This document shows positions 1 through 16,099 of a stretch of 64,000 bases of DNA, in pieces. Both the position numbers and the translations under genes were made by a program. The DNA comes from Ficedula albicollis (Eukaryota > Chordata > Aves > Passeriformes > Muscicapidae): contig NC_021677.1 of the NCBI RefSeq assembly GCF_000247815.1, forward strand, positions 64,326,541-64,390,540, read 5' to 3'. A model generated the notes under the pieces. The model had not been told where the DNA came from. It ran no database searches and saw nothing but the letters and a program-made list of their open reading frames with translations. The stretch's first letter is position 1; each line of letters begins with the position of its first letter.

Positions 1-96
1 CCAGCTCGGAGCAGCAGGGACAGGGCAGGAGACAATAAAGGTAATAAAGGACTAAAGCAGGAAGAGAAAACTCTTTTTTTTTTTTTTTTTTCCACT

Positions 97-319
<223 letters not shown>

Positions 320-579
320 TTTTTTTTTTTTTTTTTTTTTCCACTTTGGTGCAGGTACAAATCACAACCTGCCTCCTGCTATGAGAAACAAGGACCAGCC
401 CCCTCCATCCTCTGACGGCACAGCACAGAATCTCTGCCCCTCCACGCCTGCCCCAGGAGCCTCTGCCGGTCTCCGGGGCTGGGTAACAAACAGAGCCCCA
501 GGAATGTTTTCTCCATCTCTTGCCTCTGCTGTTGCTTCCCGATAGGAGATCACCCAGCTCAGGTTCAACAACTGGTCAG

Positions 580-740
580 GGAATCTCGAAGGTTGGAAAA
601 TCCTTCCAAGGCTGAGCCCGGCTCTTCCCCCTGCCAAGGCCACCCCTCCCCCGTGTCCCCGAGAGCCACATCCCCACAGCTTCACGTCCCTCCAGGGGTG
701 GGGATGATGGGCTGGAGGCTGCAGAGCTCTGGGTGCCCAG
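580..740 (-). mobile_element. CR1 retroposon 3' fragment
   Basis: The text GGTTGGAAAA, then CTGCCAAGGCCACC, GTGTCCCC and CCTCCAGGGGTGGGGATG follows the order of the 3' region of avian CR1 read in reverse complement, with the 3' end on the left. The copy is diverged and no 8-bp tail is visible. It is assigned from remembered family sequence, not from a search. Confidence 0.65.
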
Positions 741-900
741 CAAATGCTGCTGGCCTTTCATCCACCCTGCTGGAGCCCTGGTCACTGAGAGTTTCAGACT
801 GTCTGTGCTGCCAGGCACTGACCCCCAGGAGAGCTCTGCGCTGGACCTGAGGCCGTGGAGGAGCTCCCAAAATTGACAGAACTGGGATTATGGGTGTGAG

Positions 901-1838
901 NNNNNNNNNNNNNNNNNNNNNNNNNNNNNNNNNNNNNNNNNNNNNNNNNNNNNNNNNNNNNNNNNNNNNNNNNNNNNNNNNNNNNNNNNNNNNNNNNNNN
1001 NNNNNNNNNNNNNNNNNNNNNNNNNNNNNNNNNNNNNNNNNNNNNNNNNNNNNNNNNNNNNNNNNNNNNNNNNNNNNNNNNNNNNNNNNNNNNNNNNNNN
1101 NNNNNNNNNNNNNNNNNNNNNNNNNNNNNNNNNNNNNNNNNNNNNNNNNNNNNNNNNNNNNNNNNNNNNNNNNNNNNNNNNNNNNNNNNNNNNNNNNNNN
1201 NNNNNNNNNNNNNNNNNNNNNNNNNNNNNNNNNNNNNNNNNNNNNNNNNNNNNNNNNNNNNNNNNNNNNNNNNNNNNNNNNNNNNNNNNNNNNNNNNNNN
1301 NNNNNNNNNNNNNNNNNNNNNNNNNNNNNNNNNNNNNNNNNNNNNNNNNNNNNNNNNNNNNNNNNNNNNNNNNNNNNNNNNNNNNNNNNNNNNNNNNNNN
1401 NNNNNNNNNNNNNNNNNNNNNNNNNNNNNNNNNNNNNNNNNNNNNNNNNNNNNNNNNNNNNNNNNNNNNNNNNNNNNNNNNNNNNNNNNNNNNNNNNNNN
1501 NNNNNNNNNNNNNNNNNNNNNNNNNNNNNNNNNNNNNNNNNNNNNNNNNNNNNNNNNNNNNNNNNNNNNNNNNNNNNNNNNNNNNNNNNNNNNNNNNNNN
1601 NNNNNNNNNNNNNNNNNNNNNNNNNNNNNNNNNNNNNNNNNNNNNNNNNNNNNNNNNNNNNNNNNNNNNNNNNNNNNNNNNNNNNNNNNNNNNNNNNNNN
1701 NNNNNNNNNNNNNNNNNNNNNNNNNNNNNNNNNNNNNNNNNNNNNNNNNNNNNNNNNNNNNNNNNNNNNNNNNNNNNNNNNNNNNNNNNNNNNNNNNNNN
1801 NNNNNNNNNNNNNNNNNNNNNNNNNNNNNNNNNNNNNN
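901..1838. other. Assembly gap (938 N)
   Basis: Unknown bases. The frames drawn across it have no meaning. The flanks (GTGTGAG on the left, CTTCTTCATGGG on the right) are not visibly repetitive. Confidence 1.
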
Positions 1839-2977
1839 CTTCTTCATGGGTTTGGGTGATTTTATGTAACTGGAAAAGAAATTCCGCATTGTGGGCCATG
1901 GGTGGTTGGTTATTGGGTTAAAAGTAAAATTAATTTAGGTGTCATTTCATAATTGGACAGTTTACCCTTAAAAGGCCCTGGAAAGAGAAAACTACAGCTC
2001 CAGTTTTAGTTTGTGAGCTTGAGGTGCTGTAGAACTCAGGGTTTGGGGGACTGTAATAGAAATAAGAGCTAATAAACATCTGAGTCTGAACAAGAAATTC
2101 CATCTCATCATTTAATCCTGCTCCTGGAAAAAAAGAAGATAAAACACGACACCACCCTTGTTTCTCACCCTGGCCGCTGGAGCTGGGTCCCTGCAGTGCC
2201 CAGGAAACTGGGGGTGAGACCAGGGCCAAGGACTCTCAACCTCCCTAAGCCCTGGCATCTGTTCAAGTGCTCTCCCACCTTTTCTCTGGAATGCAAAGGG
2301 ATAAAAAGGATAATGGGCTCTGAAGGTGTGGGGGCAGCCTCTGTCCCCCTGCACAGCTCTGCTCCTGGGGAACCTTCACCAGCTCAGCCCAGGGAGGCAA
2401 AGCCAAGAAAATGTCAGAATGGGAAACATTTTGCCAAAACCACTAAGAGAAGCCACCCAAACCCAAGCTCGCTTTTGTATTGTTCAGCATGTGCAGAGCT
2501 GGAGGAAAGCTTGGTGAAATGGCACTCCTGTCTCACAGAAGTGCCTTCTCAAACAGGAAATCAGCTCGTTCCTCATTTGGGGTTTAATACACACTTCAGT
2601 TCTGCTTTCTCTCACCGTACATAAAGCTTTTCCCTCAACTTGGAGCCACAGAAATTGTTGCATCACTGCTGATAAAGCCAGATGCTCACAGTTATTCAGG
2701 ATAAAGTGTCTTTTTAATAGCTGGCATCATTAACTACAGACAGTTCAGAACTCCAGAAGAGCGGTAATAGTAATAAATTGTTCAGGAAAAGCAGGCAATT
2801 GATATAACTGCTTCCAAAGTAGTGAGGCAAAGGAAAATGGGCTCTGAGAGCACTGAGTGAGTCACAGTACATCATCCCCAGCTCAGAAAAACGCTGGATT
2901 CAGTCCCTGGGAGGTAACACACACTTAGAGGCAGCAGCTACAGAGGATTCCTGGCACTCACCTGAGGGCTGTGGCAG
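1839..2977. other. Unique non-coding DNA
   Basis: There is no frame of protein-like composition and no recognisable repeat. The segment is mixed GC with AT-rich patches. A perfect AP-1 type site, TGAGTCA, lies at 2858-2864, but a single such site is expected by chance and has no proven role. Confidence 0.6.
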
Positions 2978-4094
<1,117 letters not shown>

Positions 4095-5660
4095 ACACCT
4101 TCTCCCAGCCCCAGGGCTCCTTCCCAAACAGGAGCAGCAACTCCACACCAAGCAGAGCTACCGCCACCCCACAGCCCCAAACCTGCTCCCCCATGGCTGG
4201 GAAAAAATCCAGGTTTTCCCTGGATTTGGTCAGATTCAGATGAAACCACTGGATGTTCTCCCACCTTCACCTGTTTCTGCAAGGTGACCAACCACCCCAA
4301 ACAGCACCACACAAGAACTTGGGCCTGGGCTGGAGCCCAGGCTTTGTTCTGGCACATCCCAGTGCCTTCCCTCACCCCTGGGCACTCCTGGACAAAGAGC
4401 TCAGGTGCTGGCTGGGGGCACTGCCCACCCTGGACACCCCAGCCTCCCTCAGGACACTCATTGCCAAGGAGCCCTGTGTGCTCCACACTCACATTCTGAC
4501 TGCAGCCGTGGGAAAATTCCCTCAGCAGGACACTCAGGGTCTCCAGCTGAGCATCAAACTCGCAGGAGTAACATGAAAATCCCCGTTCTGGGTGGGGGTC
4601 TGCAAGCCTCCTGTCGTGGCTCACAAAGCAGGCTGTACCCAGCAGTGTGTGTTCTATCCAGCTGTTAAACCAGCTGGGCAATCATCTTTATCTTCCCACA
4701 GCCCATCCTCCCTCCAGGAGATATCTCCTCTTCATGGCCACTGAGTCCCAGGGCATGGCTGATAAAATTACATCATCCCATGGGAGATGCTCCAGCCAGG
4801 GGAGGAGCCAAGCCTTTCCTACCCAGAGAAAAACTGACATTTTGGACACCAAGGCACCTTCTTTCCACTGGATCCCAGAGGAAAACCAGACCTTTGCACA
4901 TCATCCCTGCAGCTTCAGAGGAAACTGCACCTTCTCCAGGAGCCCTGCTCCAGCTGAACCACATCTGCCCCTGCAGGAGGATGCAGCCACCATTGAATGG
5001 GACTGCTGCCAGCACCCTGACTGACTGACGGGTGTCAGCTTGGATTCTGACTCTGGCAGGGTTTGGGATTGTTCTTTGTGATGCTGCATTTCTATTTGAA
5101 TTTTCCTAGTAAAGAACTGTTATTCCTAATTCCCATCTCTTTGCCTGAGAGCCCCTTCATTTCAGAATTATAGTAATTTGGAGGGAGGGAGTTTACGTTG
5201 CCCATTTCAAGAGAGGAAATGCCTTTCTTAGCAAGCACCTGTCTCTCAAACCAAGGCACATCCTCACAGTGCACCCCGGGAAACACTCAGAGCCATCCTC
5301 TCCATGGAGGAGCTGGGGGTGGCAGAAAGATCCTCCGTGGTTCTTCAGGCTGTGAAAACCCCCTCAGCCTCTCCTCACTCCTTTCTGGGATCCAGCTTCA
5401 TTCTTCTGGGTTGAGGAGTTCTAGAACATGACTTATTGTCCCAACTTCTTTCAGAGAGAGACTCAATTATAGCTTTTTTTGTCCCTGTACATAGCAGAAA
5501 AAAGGCAAAGATGAGGAAGGTCTGATCAAATCGTGTCGGGGCTGCACCACAGGAACATCCCAGAGCCATGAAACTCTGTCTGCGGACTGGGCTGCTGTGG
5601 ATCCAGGAGATCCTGATCAGCTGCTGCTGTTTGGCAGCAGAGGAGGAGCTCTGATGATCC
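4095..5660. other. Mostly unique DNA around a candidate exon
   Basis: GC-rich unique sequence. Apart from the candidate exon at 4493-4599 I see no supported gene. A plus-strand frame ending at TGA 4574-4576 also reads as plausible protein over its last 60 or so codons, but I find no convincing plus-strand splice donor for it, so the strand of any real coding here is unsettled. Confidence 0.5.
4493..4599 (-). CDS. Candidate internal exon, unknown gene
   Basis: On the minus strand a 107-nt segment is bounded by an acceptor GGCTTGCAG and a strong donor, AAT followed by GTGAGTG. Only one frame is open, entering with two bases of a split codon. It reads through PERGFSCYSCEFDAQLETL and then SVLLREFSHGCSQN: an amphipathic helix-like stretch with several cysteines. 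The acceptor polypyrimidine tract is poor. I do not recognise the family, and no neighbouring minus-strand exon of matching phase was found. The opposite strand is also open here, so this may be a chance frame. Confidence 0.35.
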
Positions 5661-5667
5661 TGAATGA

Positions 5668-5811
5668 TTCTGTGATTACAGAGCAGAGGCTGGGCTGTGC
5701 CCCACCTGCACTGAGAGCCGTGGAGGGCTGGGGTCAGACTTCTGTGATTACAGAGCAGAGGCTGGGCTGTGCCCCACCTGCACTGAGAGCCGTGGAGGGG
5801 TGGGGTCAGAC
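5668..5811. repeat. Tandem duplication, 72-bp unit x2
   Basis: Two nearly identical copies (5668-5739 and 5740-5811), each starting TTCTGTGATTACAGAGCAG, with one visible difference near the end (GGGCTGG versus GGGGTGG). This is a recent local duplication in non-coding DNA. Confidence 0.9.
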
Positions 5812-6005
5812 CTGAGAGCAATGAGGGATTTGTCTTCACAAACAGCTGTGGGTCTGCGAGATCAAACCAGCACCGAGAGAGAAAAGAAACAATGGGATGG
5901 ATCCCACTGATTGATGAATGGAAAAGAGATTTGTCTTTACAAACAAACTGCAGGTTTGCTGAGAAATGAAACTGGATATTGGAAGATGAAAGAAGCAATG
6001 GGGGA

Positions 6006-6512
<507 letters not shown>

Positions 6513-7253
6513 TTTTGGAGGCTGTGTGCTCCAAAAATGTGAGAGATCCCAGGGCAATGGCCCATGGCCTCTGCCTTTGTCTGAATAAAGCAAAAGGACT
6601 CCTCTGACTCCTTTTGGGATGTGAACCTCTGGTGTTTATCCCACTGCTCCAGCTGCTGGGGGCTCACAGACCCCTCCTGCAGGGCTCCCTCAGGCCAGTG
6701 CTCTGCCAGGGCCTGGCACAGCCCAGGGAGCTGGGAATTGTCCCCAGGCAGCCTTTCCTGCCCATCCAACCCATTAAACTTCCAGCCCAGGAATGCAAAT
6801 AGGAGATGCCACTTTAATTTACTCTTTCCTCAGGAAAAGGTGAAAAACCCAGGAAGTGTCACAGTGCCAGATAATCCCGACTCAGGGCTTTCACTGCACC
6901 TCCTAATTTGTTGTTTTGAGGAAGATCAATGCTGGAGATGTCTGTCAAAGTTATGGATGTGCTACTAGTTGCAAATCAGTTCAGTGCATTTGCAGTCCCA
7001 GGAGAGATCTCCGTGCCAAGTTTACTCATTTTCCTCGCTGACACAGAAGCACAAGAGCTCCTTCCCAAGATCTGCCTCAGGCTGGCGATGCCAATGGAAT
7101 TCCTCATGGGCAGGAGCAGCCCTGTGCTGCTGGGAAAGCAGATTAAACTGGGGCTTGCCCCTCCTGTGTCCTTGCCCTGCAGACGCACAGGCAGAGGCAG
7201 CAACCCTCTCTGGGTAGTTCTGCACGGTGTCCCCAGGCACCAGGGACAGGGGC
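6513..7253. other. Unique non-coding DNA
   Basis: GC-rich unique sequence with no supported exon, RNA gene or repeat family. Open frames across it lack splice signals. Confidence 0.5.
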
Positions 7254-7320
7254 AGGGGTTTAAAGCTGGGCTTAAAGGTCCCTTCCAACCCAAACCACCC
7301 TGGGATTCTGGCCCTGTGCT
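7254..7320 (+). mobile_element. CR1 3'-end fragment
   Basis: GGGCTTAAAGGTCCCTTCC followed by AACCCAAACCA and GGGATTCTGG matches the last 60 bases of avian CR1 in the plus direction. It is short and has no tail repeat. Confidence 0.6.
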
Positions 7321-7865
7321 TAACCTGTGCCTAACCCTGGGAAATGCCATTGTTCCCTGACTGCCACAGGGCTGGGTGAAAAAACCATCCCAGCTCCTCC
7401 CACACCGCCCGTGTCTGGGAATGGCAGCTGGGCCTTGAGCCAGGGCAGGGGGAGACACGAGGTGCTCACAGGAACCTCCCCAGGGAGGGTTTGGGACTGA
7501 ACTCCCCCTGAACTGCCCACAGAGCAAACTGGGCCAGACAGGGCTGCTCTGCAGGAGGACAGGTCAGGGGTTCAGAGAAAGCATCAACCCATTCCCTGCT
7601 CCTCCTGGAGCTCAGAGTCCATGTCCTCTCCAGTCTGGATCTCCTTTTTCTGAGTCTGGGGGGTCTGAACCTGTTCCCGTCTGAGGGGCACAGCTGAGGC
7701 TGCAGAGCCACCCCGAGCTGCTCCGTGGCTGCAGAAGCCACAGTTCAGTGTGAGCTGCTCAAACAGCCAGAGAGGAGCTGGGGCACTGCCAACGCCCACA
7801 GACGTGGCAAATAATGTGCTTGTGGAACTCCAACCTTGCAGGCTCCAGAAGCACAGCAGGGAAAA
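7321..7865. other. Unique non-coding DNA
   Basis: GC-rich with no recognised gene or repeat. It ends in a short A-tract (7861-7870) at the edge of the next CR1 copy. Confidence 0.5.
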
Positions 7866-8055
7866 AAAAAAGAATCCCAGAATTTGAGTGGAAGGAACAT
7901 TAAATCCCAATGAAATCCCACCCAGTGTCCCCCTGCCACGGCAGGGACACCTCCCACTGTCCCAGGTGCTCCAAGCCCAGTGTCCAAGCTGGCCTTGGGC
8001 ACTGCCGGGGATCCAGGGGCAGCCACAGGACCTGCCCACCCTGCCAGGGAAGAAA
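7866..8055 (-). mobile_element. CR1 3' fragment
   Basis: The order AATCCCAGAAT, TTAAATCCCA, CTGCCACGGCAGGGACACC, then TGGCCTTGGGCACTGCC and GATCCAGGGGCAGCCAC is the reverse complement of the CR1 3' region. Its 3' end lies on the left beside an A-tract. Confidence 0.85.
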
Positions 8056-9084
8056 ATAAAGTAACCCCCAAAGAGTGGAGCTGCTGCTTTGCCTCCCAGA
8101 CAACTCACACTGGGCATGGAGGGGCTATTTTCTATTTCAGCAAGAAGCCTCTCGCTGCACTGTGCTGTGTTCCAGGAACACAATGACTCAGTTGCATATG
8201 TCAGCTCGTCTGTCTCATTTTCAGGGGTATTTTTATCCTTCCAGTCCCAGGTTACATAACTGGGGTTTGCACCAGGGCCCCCGGGGCTGTGCCCAGCCTG
8301 GGCAGGTGACACTTTTAATCAGGGCTGGCTCGGGCTGGGGAGGAGGCAGAGTGGGTGAGGAGAGGCTGGTGCACGTGGTGAGGAGCTGAGGGAGATTGAA
8401 GCAGTCAGGGCATTTCACTCGCTGGGAGCTCAGTAATTACATGGCTCCAGGACCAGTCTCTTTATTAAGAAAATTGTTTATTAGGATTCTACAGCTGCAA
8501 TCAACGCCAAACTGGCTCTGTCTCCCTGAAGGCTCCTCCAAAGCCTCTCCAGAGCTATTTTTGCCTCTGAGCCATACCCCACACTGATGCTGCCTACAGA
8601 CAGAGCTATTTCAAAGTCAAGAGAACGAGAGAAAGCCAACATTTCCAGCAGGAGCACTCAGGTGAGCGCTGCCTGCTCGCTGCTGTACCGAGCAGCACGA
8701 GCAGCCTCCTGTCTGCAGCCAGAATTATTTCCTTTAGCACCAGGACCGAGGGCAGCTGGGCACGGAGCAGCAGCTTTGTCCTGCTGCTGCACAGCTCAGC
8801 TCAGCCACAGGAGCAGAAAATATTCCATACAGATGGACACGAGCCCTCTGCTGCCTCTGCTCAGAGGAGCTGTGGGGTTCAGAGGAGCTTTGGGCAGCCA
8901 CAGCCAGTGTGAGCATCACTGACTGCAGGGCACAGCAGGGCCTGGCCCTAAACCCTCCTGTTCTAGCCCAGCAGGTGACACCAACCCTGCTGGCCTGAAA
9001 CCATCCTACACAGAGGAGTCAGCTTAAGGACACAGATTCCAACCTGGCTTAAACCCAAAACTTTTAAACGTAAAATATTTTCAA
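8056..9084. other. Mostly unique DNA around a weak candidate exon
   Basis: No repeat family is recognised. It includes an AT-rich stretch at 8420-8500 (CAGTAATTACATGG, TTTATTAAGAAAATTG) and the weak exon candidate at 8600-8661. Confidence 0.5.
8600..8661 (+). CDS. Weak candidate exon, unknown gene
   Basis: A 62-nt segment lies between acceptor GCTGCCTACAG and donor CAG/GTGAGC. All three frames are open, so the frame cannot be chosen; one reads QSYFKVKRTRESQHFQQEHS and another DRAISKSREREKANISSRST. The donor is strong but the acceptor tract is short. Openness of a 62-nt segment carries little weight. Confidence 0.22.
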
Positions 9085-9600
9085 AAATCTTTCTTTATTA
9101 TTATTTCTCCTTAAATCTGGGCTGGAAATACCCTGTGAAGGACCCCCAAAGGAATTCCTAACTAGGGAATGCAACCCCTGCTCTCTTCCCTGAGTCAAGC
9201 CCGTATTATTATTTCTCCTTAAATCTGGGCTGGAAATACCCTGTGAAGGACCCCCAAAGGAATTCCTAACTAGGGAATGCAACCCCTGCTCTGTTCCCAG
9301 AGTCAAGCCCATGCTGTGCCCTTTCCCTCTCCCAGCCTTTTGGTCACTCCCACCCTAATTCCCTGCTGGTCCTTTGTCCTGGCCCTGCCCTTGTGGCACC
9401 CCCGTGTCCCCTGGTAATTGGTCCCTAAGGATTTCCCCGCCTGCTCCTCCCGTGTATTAAACCTGTCCTCTCACAAGCCTTTGCTCCTTTGTTTCCCGAG
9501 CCCTGGATCGTGAGTGGCTGAAATAAACACCTTTGGAAAACCCTGCAAAGGCCTCCTGCTGGTTTCACCCCAAGCAACACCTAAATGCAGCAATACCCTG
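9085..9600 (+). mobile_element. Probable endogenous retroviral LTR-like block
   Basis: The segment has features of an avian LTR: a TATA-like GTGTATTAAACC near 9454, a poly(A) signal AATAAA at 9522-9527, and phrases such as TTTGGTCACTCCC and CTGCAAAGGCCTCCTGCTG that resemble passerine ERV LTRs as I remember them. No clean TG...CA ends or target-site duplication could be fixed, so the limits are approximate. It contains an internal 108-bp duplication. No retroviral coding region is present. Confidence 0.5.
9096..9311. repeat. Tandem duplication, 108-bp unit x2
   Basis: Copies at 9096-9203 and 9204-9311, each starting TATTATTATTTCTCC. They are nearly identical, differing at positions such as CTCTTCCCTG versus CTGTTCCCAG. 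The duplication lies in the 5' part of the LTR-like block. Confidence 0.9.
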
Positions 9601-9825
9601 CTTTGGTTTCCAGCACTGGACACCATCACTGCTCCAGCAGCAGCTCCCTCCCTTCCCCCAGCCTGTCCAAAGGGATGGTCCCTCCGCCTCTCTGGGTCGG
9701 GGTCTCCAGACCCTCGGCAAGTTTGGCACAGTTACTCCTGTCCTGTCAGCAGCCCCCTCAAACACAGGCATCAGAACAGAAACACCTTCCCCCACTCCCC
9801 CATGTAAATTTTACCATTTTACATT

Positions 9826-9965
9826 TAAAAAGTAAAGAGAAAAAAACCCCTAACCCTTCCCAAAACACCACCACCGATAACAGCAACAAAACAAAAAACC
9901 CCTCAAACCTCCAGTCCCCCCAAAAAACAAAGAAAAAAACCATAAAACCCCCCAAAATCCCAAGC
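9826..9965. repeat. A/C-rich low-complexity tract
   Basis: Almost only A and C, in irregular AAAACCCC-type runs, with rare G and T. It faces a G/T-rich tract at 10700-10960, suggesting two strand-asymmetric relatives in opposite orientation. Confidence 0.8.
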
Positions 9966-10699
9966 CCAAATGATGCTCTTTACTCAGTAGCAGGCACTTT
10001 GGGGGTTCACTTCTCCCCGTGCCTGGAAAGCATTTGATTCCAGCCCATCCTGGATGCCTTCACGCAGAAGATGCTGTTGCACGCATAAATCCTTCCTCCA
10101 GCCCAGGTTTTGGGGTGCCAGAGCTGCTGCTCCCCAGGAAAGGAGCTGGCAGCCCTGGATGGGAGCAGCCCAGAAAGTCCTCCCAGGAGCAGGAACATTG
10201 CTGTGAGACAATGAGGAGCAGTGTGAAAGAGAGATTTTCCTAAACCTGACCGACTTCGGCTCACGCTGCTACAGGAAAACACGACTGGCACAAAGCGAAT
10301 TTCCTCCTGATCTGTGTTTGGGGATTTTCTTGTCATCTTTTCCTCTCATTTTCAAGTGTTTCCCTTCTCTCCTGTCACTGAAGCTGTGTAGTGAGACGTT
10401 TTATTTACATGGATAGAATGAGCTAATTACCCTTCCTTATGCATTTCTAAACAATCCATCCATTTTAATTGGATTGGATCAGAGTTGGATGCAGGATGCC
10501 AGGCACAGCCCAGCTCCTCTAGAGAAGCTCAGGAAAGCAGAGAGGGAAGAGGAAATGCAGGATAATGCAGGAGGAGAACCCTCTACAAAGCAGAGCTGCC
10601 AAGGGATTCTTCTCAGACTTCCCAGTAATTCTGTTTTCACTCCCTGCTCTCCAGAACGGTCACATTCCTGCTTTGGACAGCAGGAATTTGGGAAACGCT
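9966..10699. other. Unique non-coding DNA
   Basis: No supported gene. An AT-rich part near 10390-10470 (GAGCTAATTACCC, CATTTTAATTGG) has homeodomain-type TAATTA sites and could be regulatory, but nothing proves it. Confidence 0.45.
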
Positions 10700-10960
10700 G
10701 CTTTGTTTGTTTGCTTGTTTGTTTTGGGGTGTTTTGGGTTTTGGTTTTGGTTCCTGGTGGTTTGTTTGTTTTGTTTTTTGGTTGGTTGATTTCATAGTTC
10801 TTGTTTGGTTTTAATTTCTTTCATTAATTTTTTATTGTTTTTGTTGTTTTGTTTGTTTTGGGGTTTTTTTGGGTTTTGCTTTTTGGTGAGGTTTTTTTTG
10901 GTTGGTTGTTTTATGTTGGTTTTGTTGTTTGTTTTTGTTGTTTTGTTTGTTTGTTTCCCA
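10700..10960. repeat. G/T-rich low-complexity tract
   Basis: Irregular TTTG, TTTTG and GGTTTT motifs, almost without A or C. Its reverse complement has the same style as the A/C-rich tract 850 bp upstream. Confidence 0.85.
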
Positions 10961-10990
10961 TTATCACACAGGAAAGAATCACACAGGAAA

Positions 10991-11119
10991 AGAATCTCTT
11001 GATTTTCCTCAATCTCTCCATGAGGATCATTCCAGAATCTCTTGATTTTCCTCAATCTCTCCATCAGGATCATTCCAGAATCTCCTGATTTTCCTCAGTC
11101 TCTCCATGAGGATCATTCC
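10991..11119. repeat. 43-bp tandem repeat x3
   Basis: Three copies start with AGAATCTC at 10991, 11034 and 11077 (period 43). Each contains GATTTTCCTCA, CTCTCCAT and AGGATCATTCC. Confidence 0.9.
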
Positions 11120-11444
11120 CCTGCTTTGAGTTCTTCCCCTCCTCAGACAATTTGCTCAGTGTTTGACCCTTCACCCTCAGCTCTTGGGGCTCCTGCCTCA
11201 CCTGGGGCTTTCCTCCCTGGCTCCCTCCACCTGCAGGAGCTTTTGCAGCTCCCGGGGCTCATCCGAGGCTCCAGGATGTTCTGTGGGACTCTGCTTTAAA
11301 CTTGCCCCCTAATTGACAGAGATGTATTCCCTGTTCCTCATTCAGGAGAGAATTTTCAGCGGGAAGAGCCCAGCAGTGCTCACCCAGCCCCAGTGCCCGG
11401 TGCCTCCAGGGCAGAGCAAAGGCTCAAAGGTTGTAAGGAACTGT

Positions 11445-11685
11445 CCAAAGGACATTTCCAAAGGACATTTCCAAAGGACATTGCCCAAAGGACATTGTGC
11501 AAAGGACATTGTCCAAAGGGCGTTGTGCAAAGGACATTTCCAGAGGACATTTCCAGAGGACATTGCTCAAAGGACATTTCCAGAGGACACTGCCCAAAGG
11601 ACATTGCCCAAAGGACATTTCCAAAGGACATTTCCAGAGGACATTGCCCAAAGGACATTTCCAAAGGACATTGTCCAAAAGCTTC
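11445..11685. repeat. 13/14-bp minisatellite (AAAGGACATT)
   Basis: About 17 units of AAAGGACATT joined by TCC, GCCC, GTGC or GTCC linkers, so unit length alternates between 13 and 14. Variants GAGGACATT occur in clusters. The open frames across it are repeat artefacts. Confidence 0.93.
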
Positions 11686-12340
11686 TGGGACATTCATCAC
11701 CCTGCAGGGTCCTGCTCCAGCTCCCCCCGAGCTGATGGCCCCTCTGCTTTCCAAGCTGCTGCAAAATAAATATTTCACGATACATAAAGTGCAGAATAAA
11801 GCGCTCCGTACAAATGGAGCGAGTGCCCACGTTGGCAGAGCACAGCGCGCTGCTGGGCTGGGCACAGGGCAGGAGCTGCCGCTGGCCAGTCTGGCCCTGC
11901 TGCTTTCTGCTCTCTGTGTTTGTCTCGTCCTTCACAGACCCGGCCCAGGCTGCACGGCCCGAGGAAAGGCAGCCCTGTGCCAGTTTTAGAACCCCCTCCT
12001 GGCAGGTTGGGCTCTGCCTTCCCAGGCTGCTGTGTGCTGGCCAGCAGCTGCAATAACGTGGGGATACATTAAAATGTCTTGTAAACCAATTTGCAGCAGG
12101 TGAGTGATTGCTCTGCTCCAGAGCCTTCCATTCTCCTTCCTTATTTTTCAGAGCAGATACTTATTATAATACAGGTTATTAAACATCAAAGGTTTACCTT
12201 GTCTTGAGACGATTTAGCTTCTTTTAGAGGGCTATAAATGCTTTATTGGGCATGGTTCTGAATAAATATTCAGTTGCAGGTGAGATCAGCACTCATGTGC
12301 TGGAGCTTCCAGAGCTGCGTGTAAGGGCCACCTTAATCCC
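11686..12340. other. Unique non-coding DNA
   Basis: GC-rich then AT-rich unique sequence with no supported gene. An AT-rich stretch (12130-12260) leads into the 43-bp array. Confidence 0.5.
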
Positions 12341-15654
<3,314 letters not shown>

Positions 15655-15911
15655 AGGGCTGGACAGCCCTTTCAATTCCCCACAATCCAGCTCAGGCAGG
15701 GCTTTGAGCTCAGGAGTTCAGTTTAGCTGGGGCTCCTCCAGGAAGGGTCACCTTTCCCAGGGACAGGTCCCAGCTCCAGGGCTGCTGGGAGCAGCTCAGC
15801 ACATTGCAGAGTTCTTCATTTACACCAGGAAATTATTGTCACGTATCAAAGTGTTGGGAGGAATTTTCTCTTCATGGCCAATGACATTTCCTGTTGCATT
15901 TTGTGCAATGT

Positions 15912-16095
15912 GGAGTCCCAGACTGGTTTGGATTAAAGGGACATTAAACCCCCCCCAGTGCCCCCTGCCATGGACAGGGACACCTCCCACTGTCCCAGTG
16001 TCCAGCCTGGCCTTGGGCACTGCCAGGGATCCAGGGGCAGCCACAGCTGCTCTGGCAATCCCAGCCCAGCCAGGAATTCCCAGTTCCCAGAATCT
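15912..16095 (-). mobile_element. CR1 3' fragment
   Basis: AGTCCCAGACTGGTTTGG, CCTGCCATGG, GGGACACCTCCCACTGTCCC, TGGCCTTGGGCACTGCCAGG and GGCAGCCACAGCTGCTCTGG follow CR1 in reverse complement. No 8-bp tail is left. Confidence 0.88.
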
Positions 16096-16099
16096 GCCC

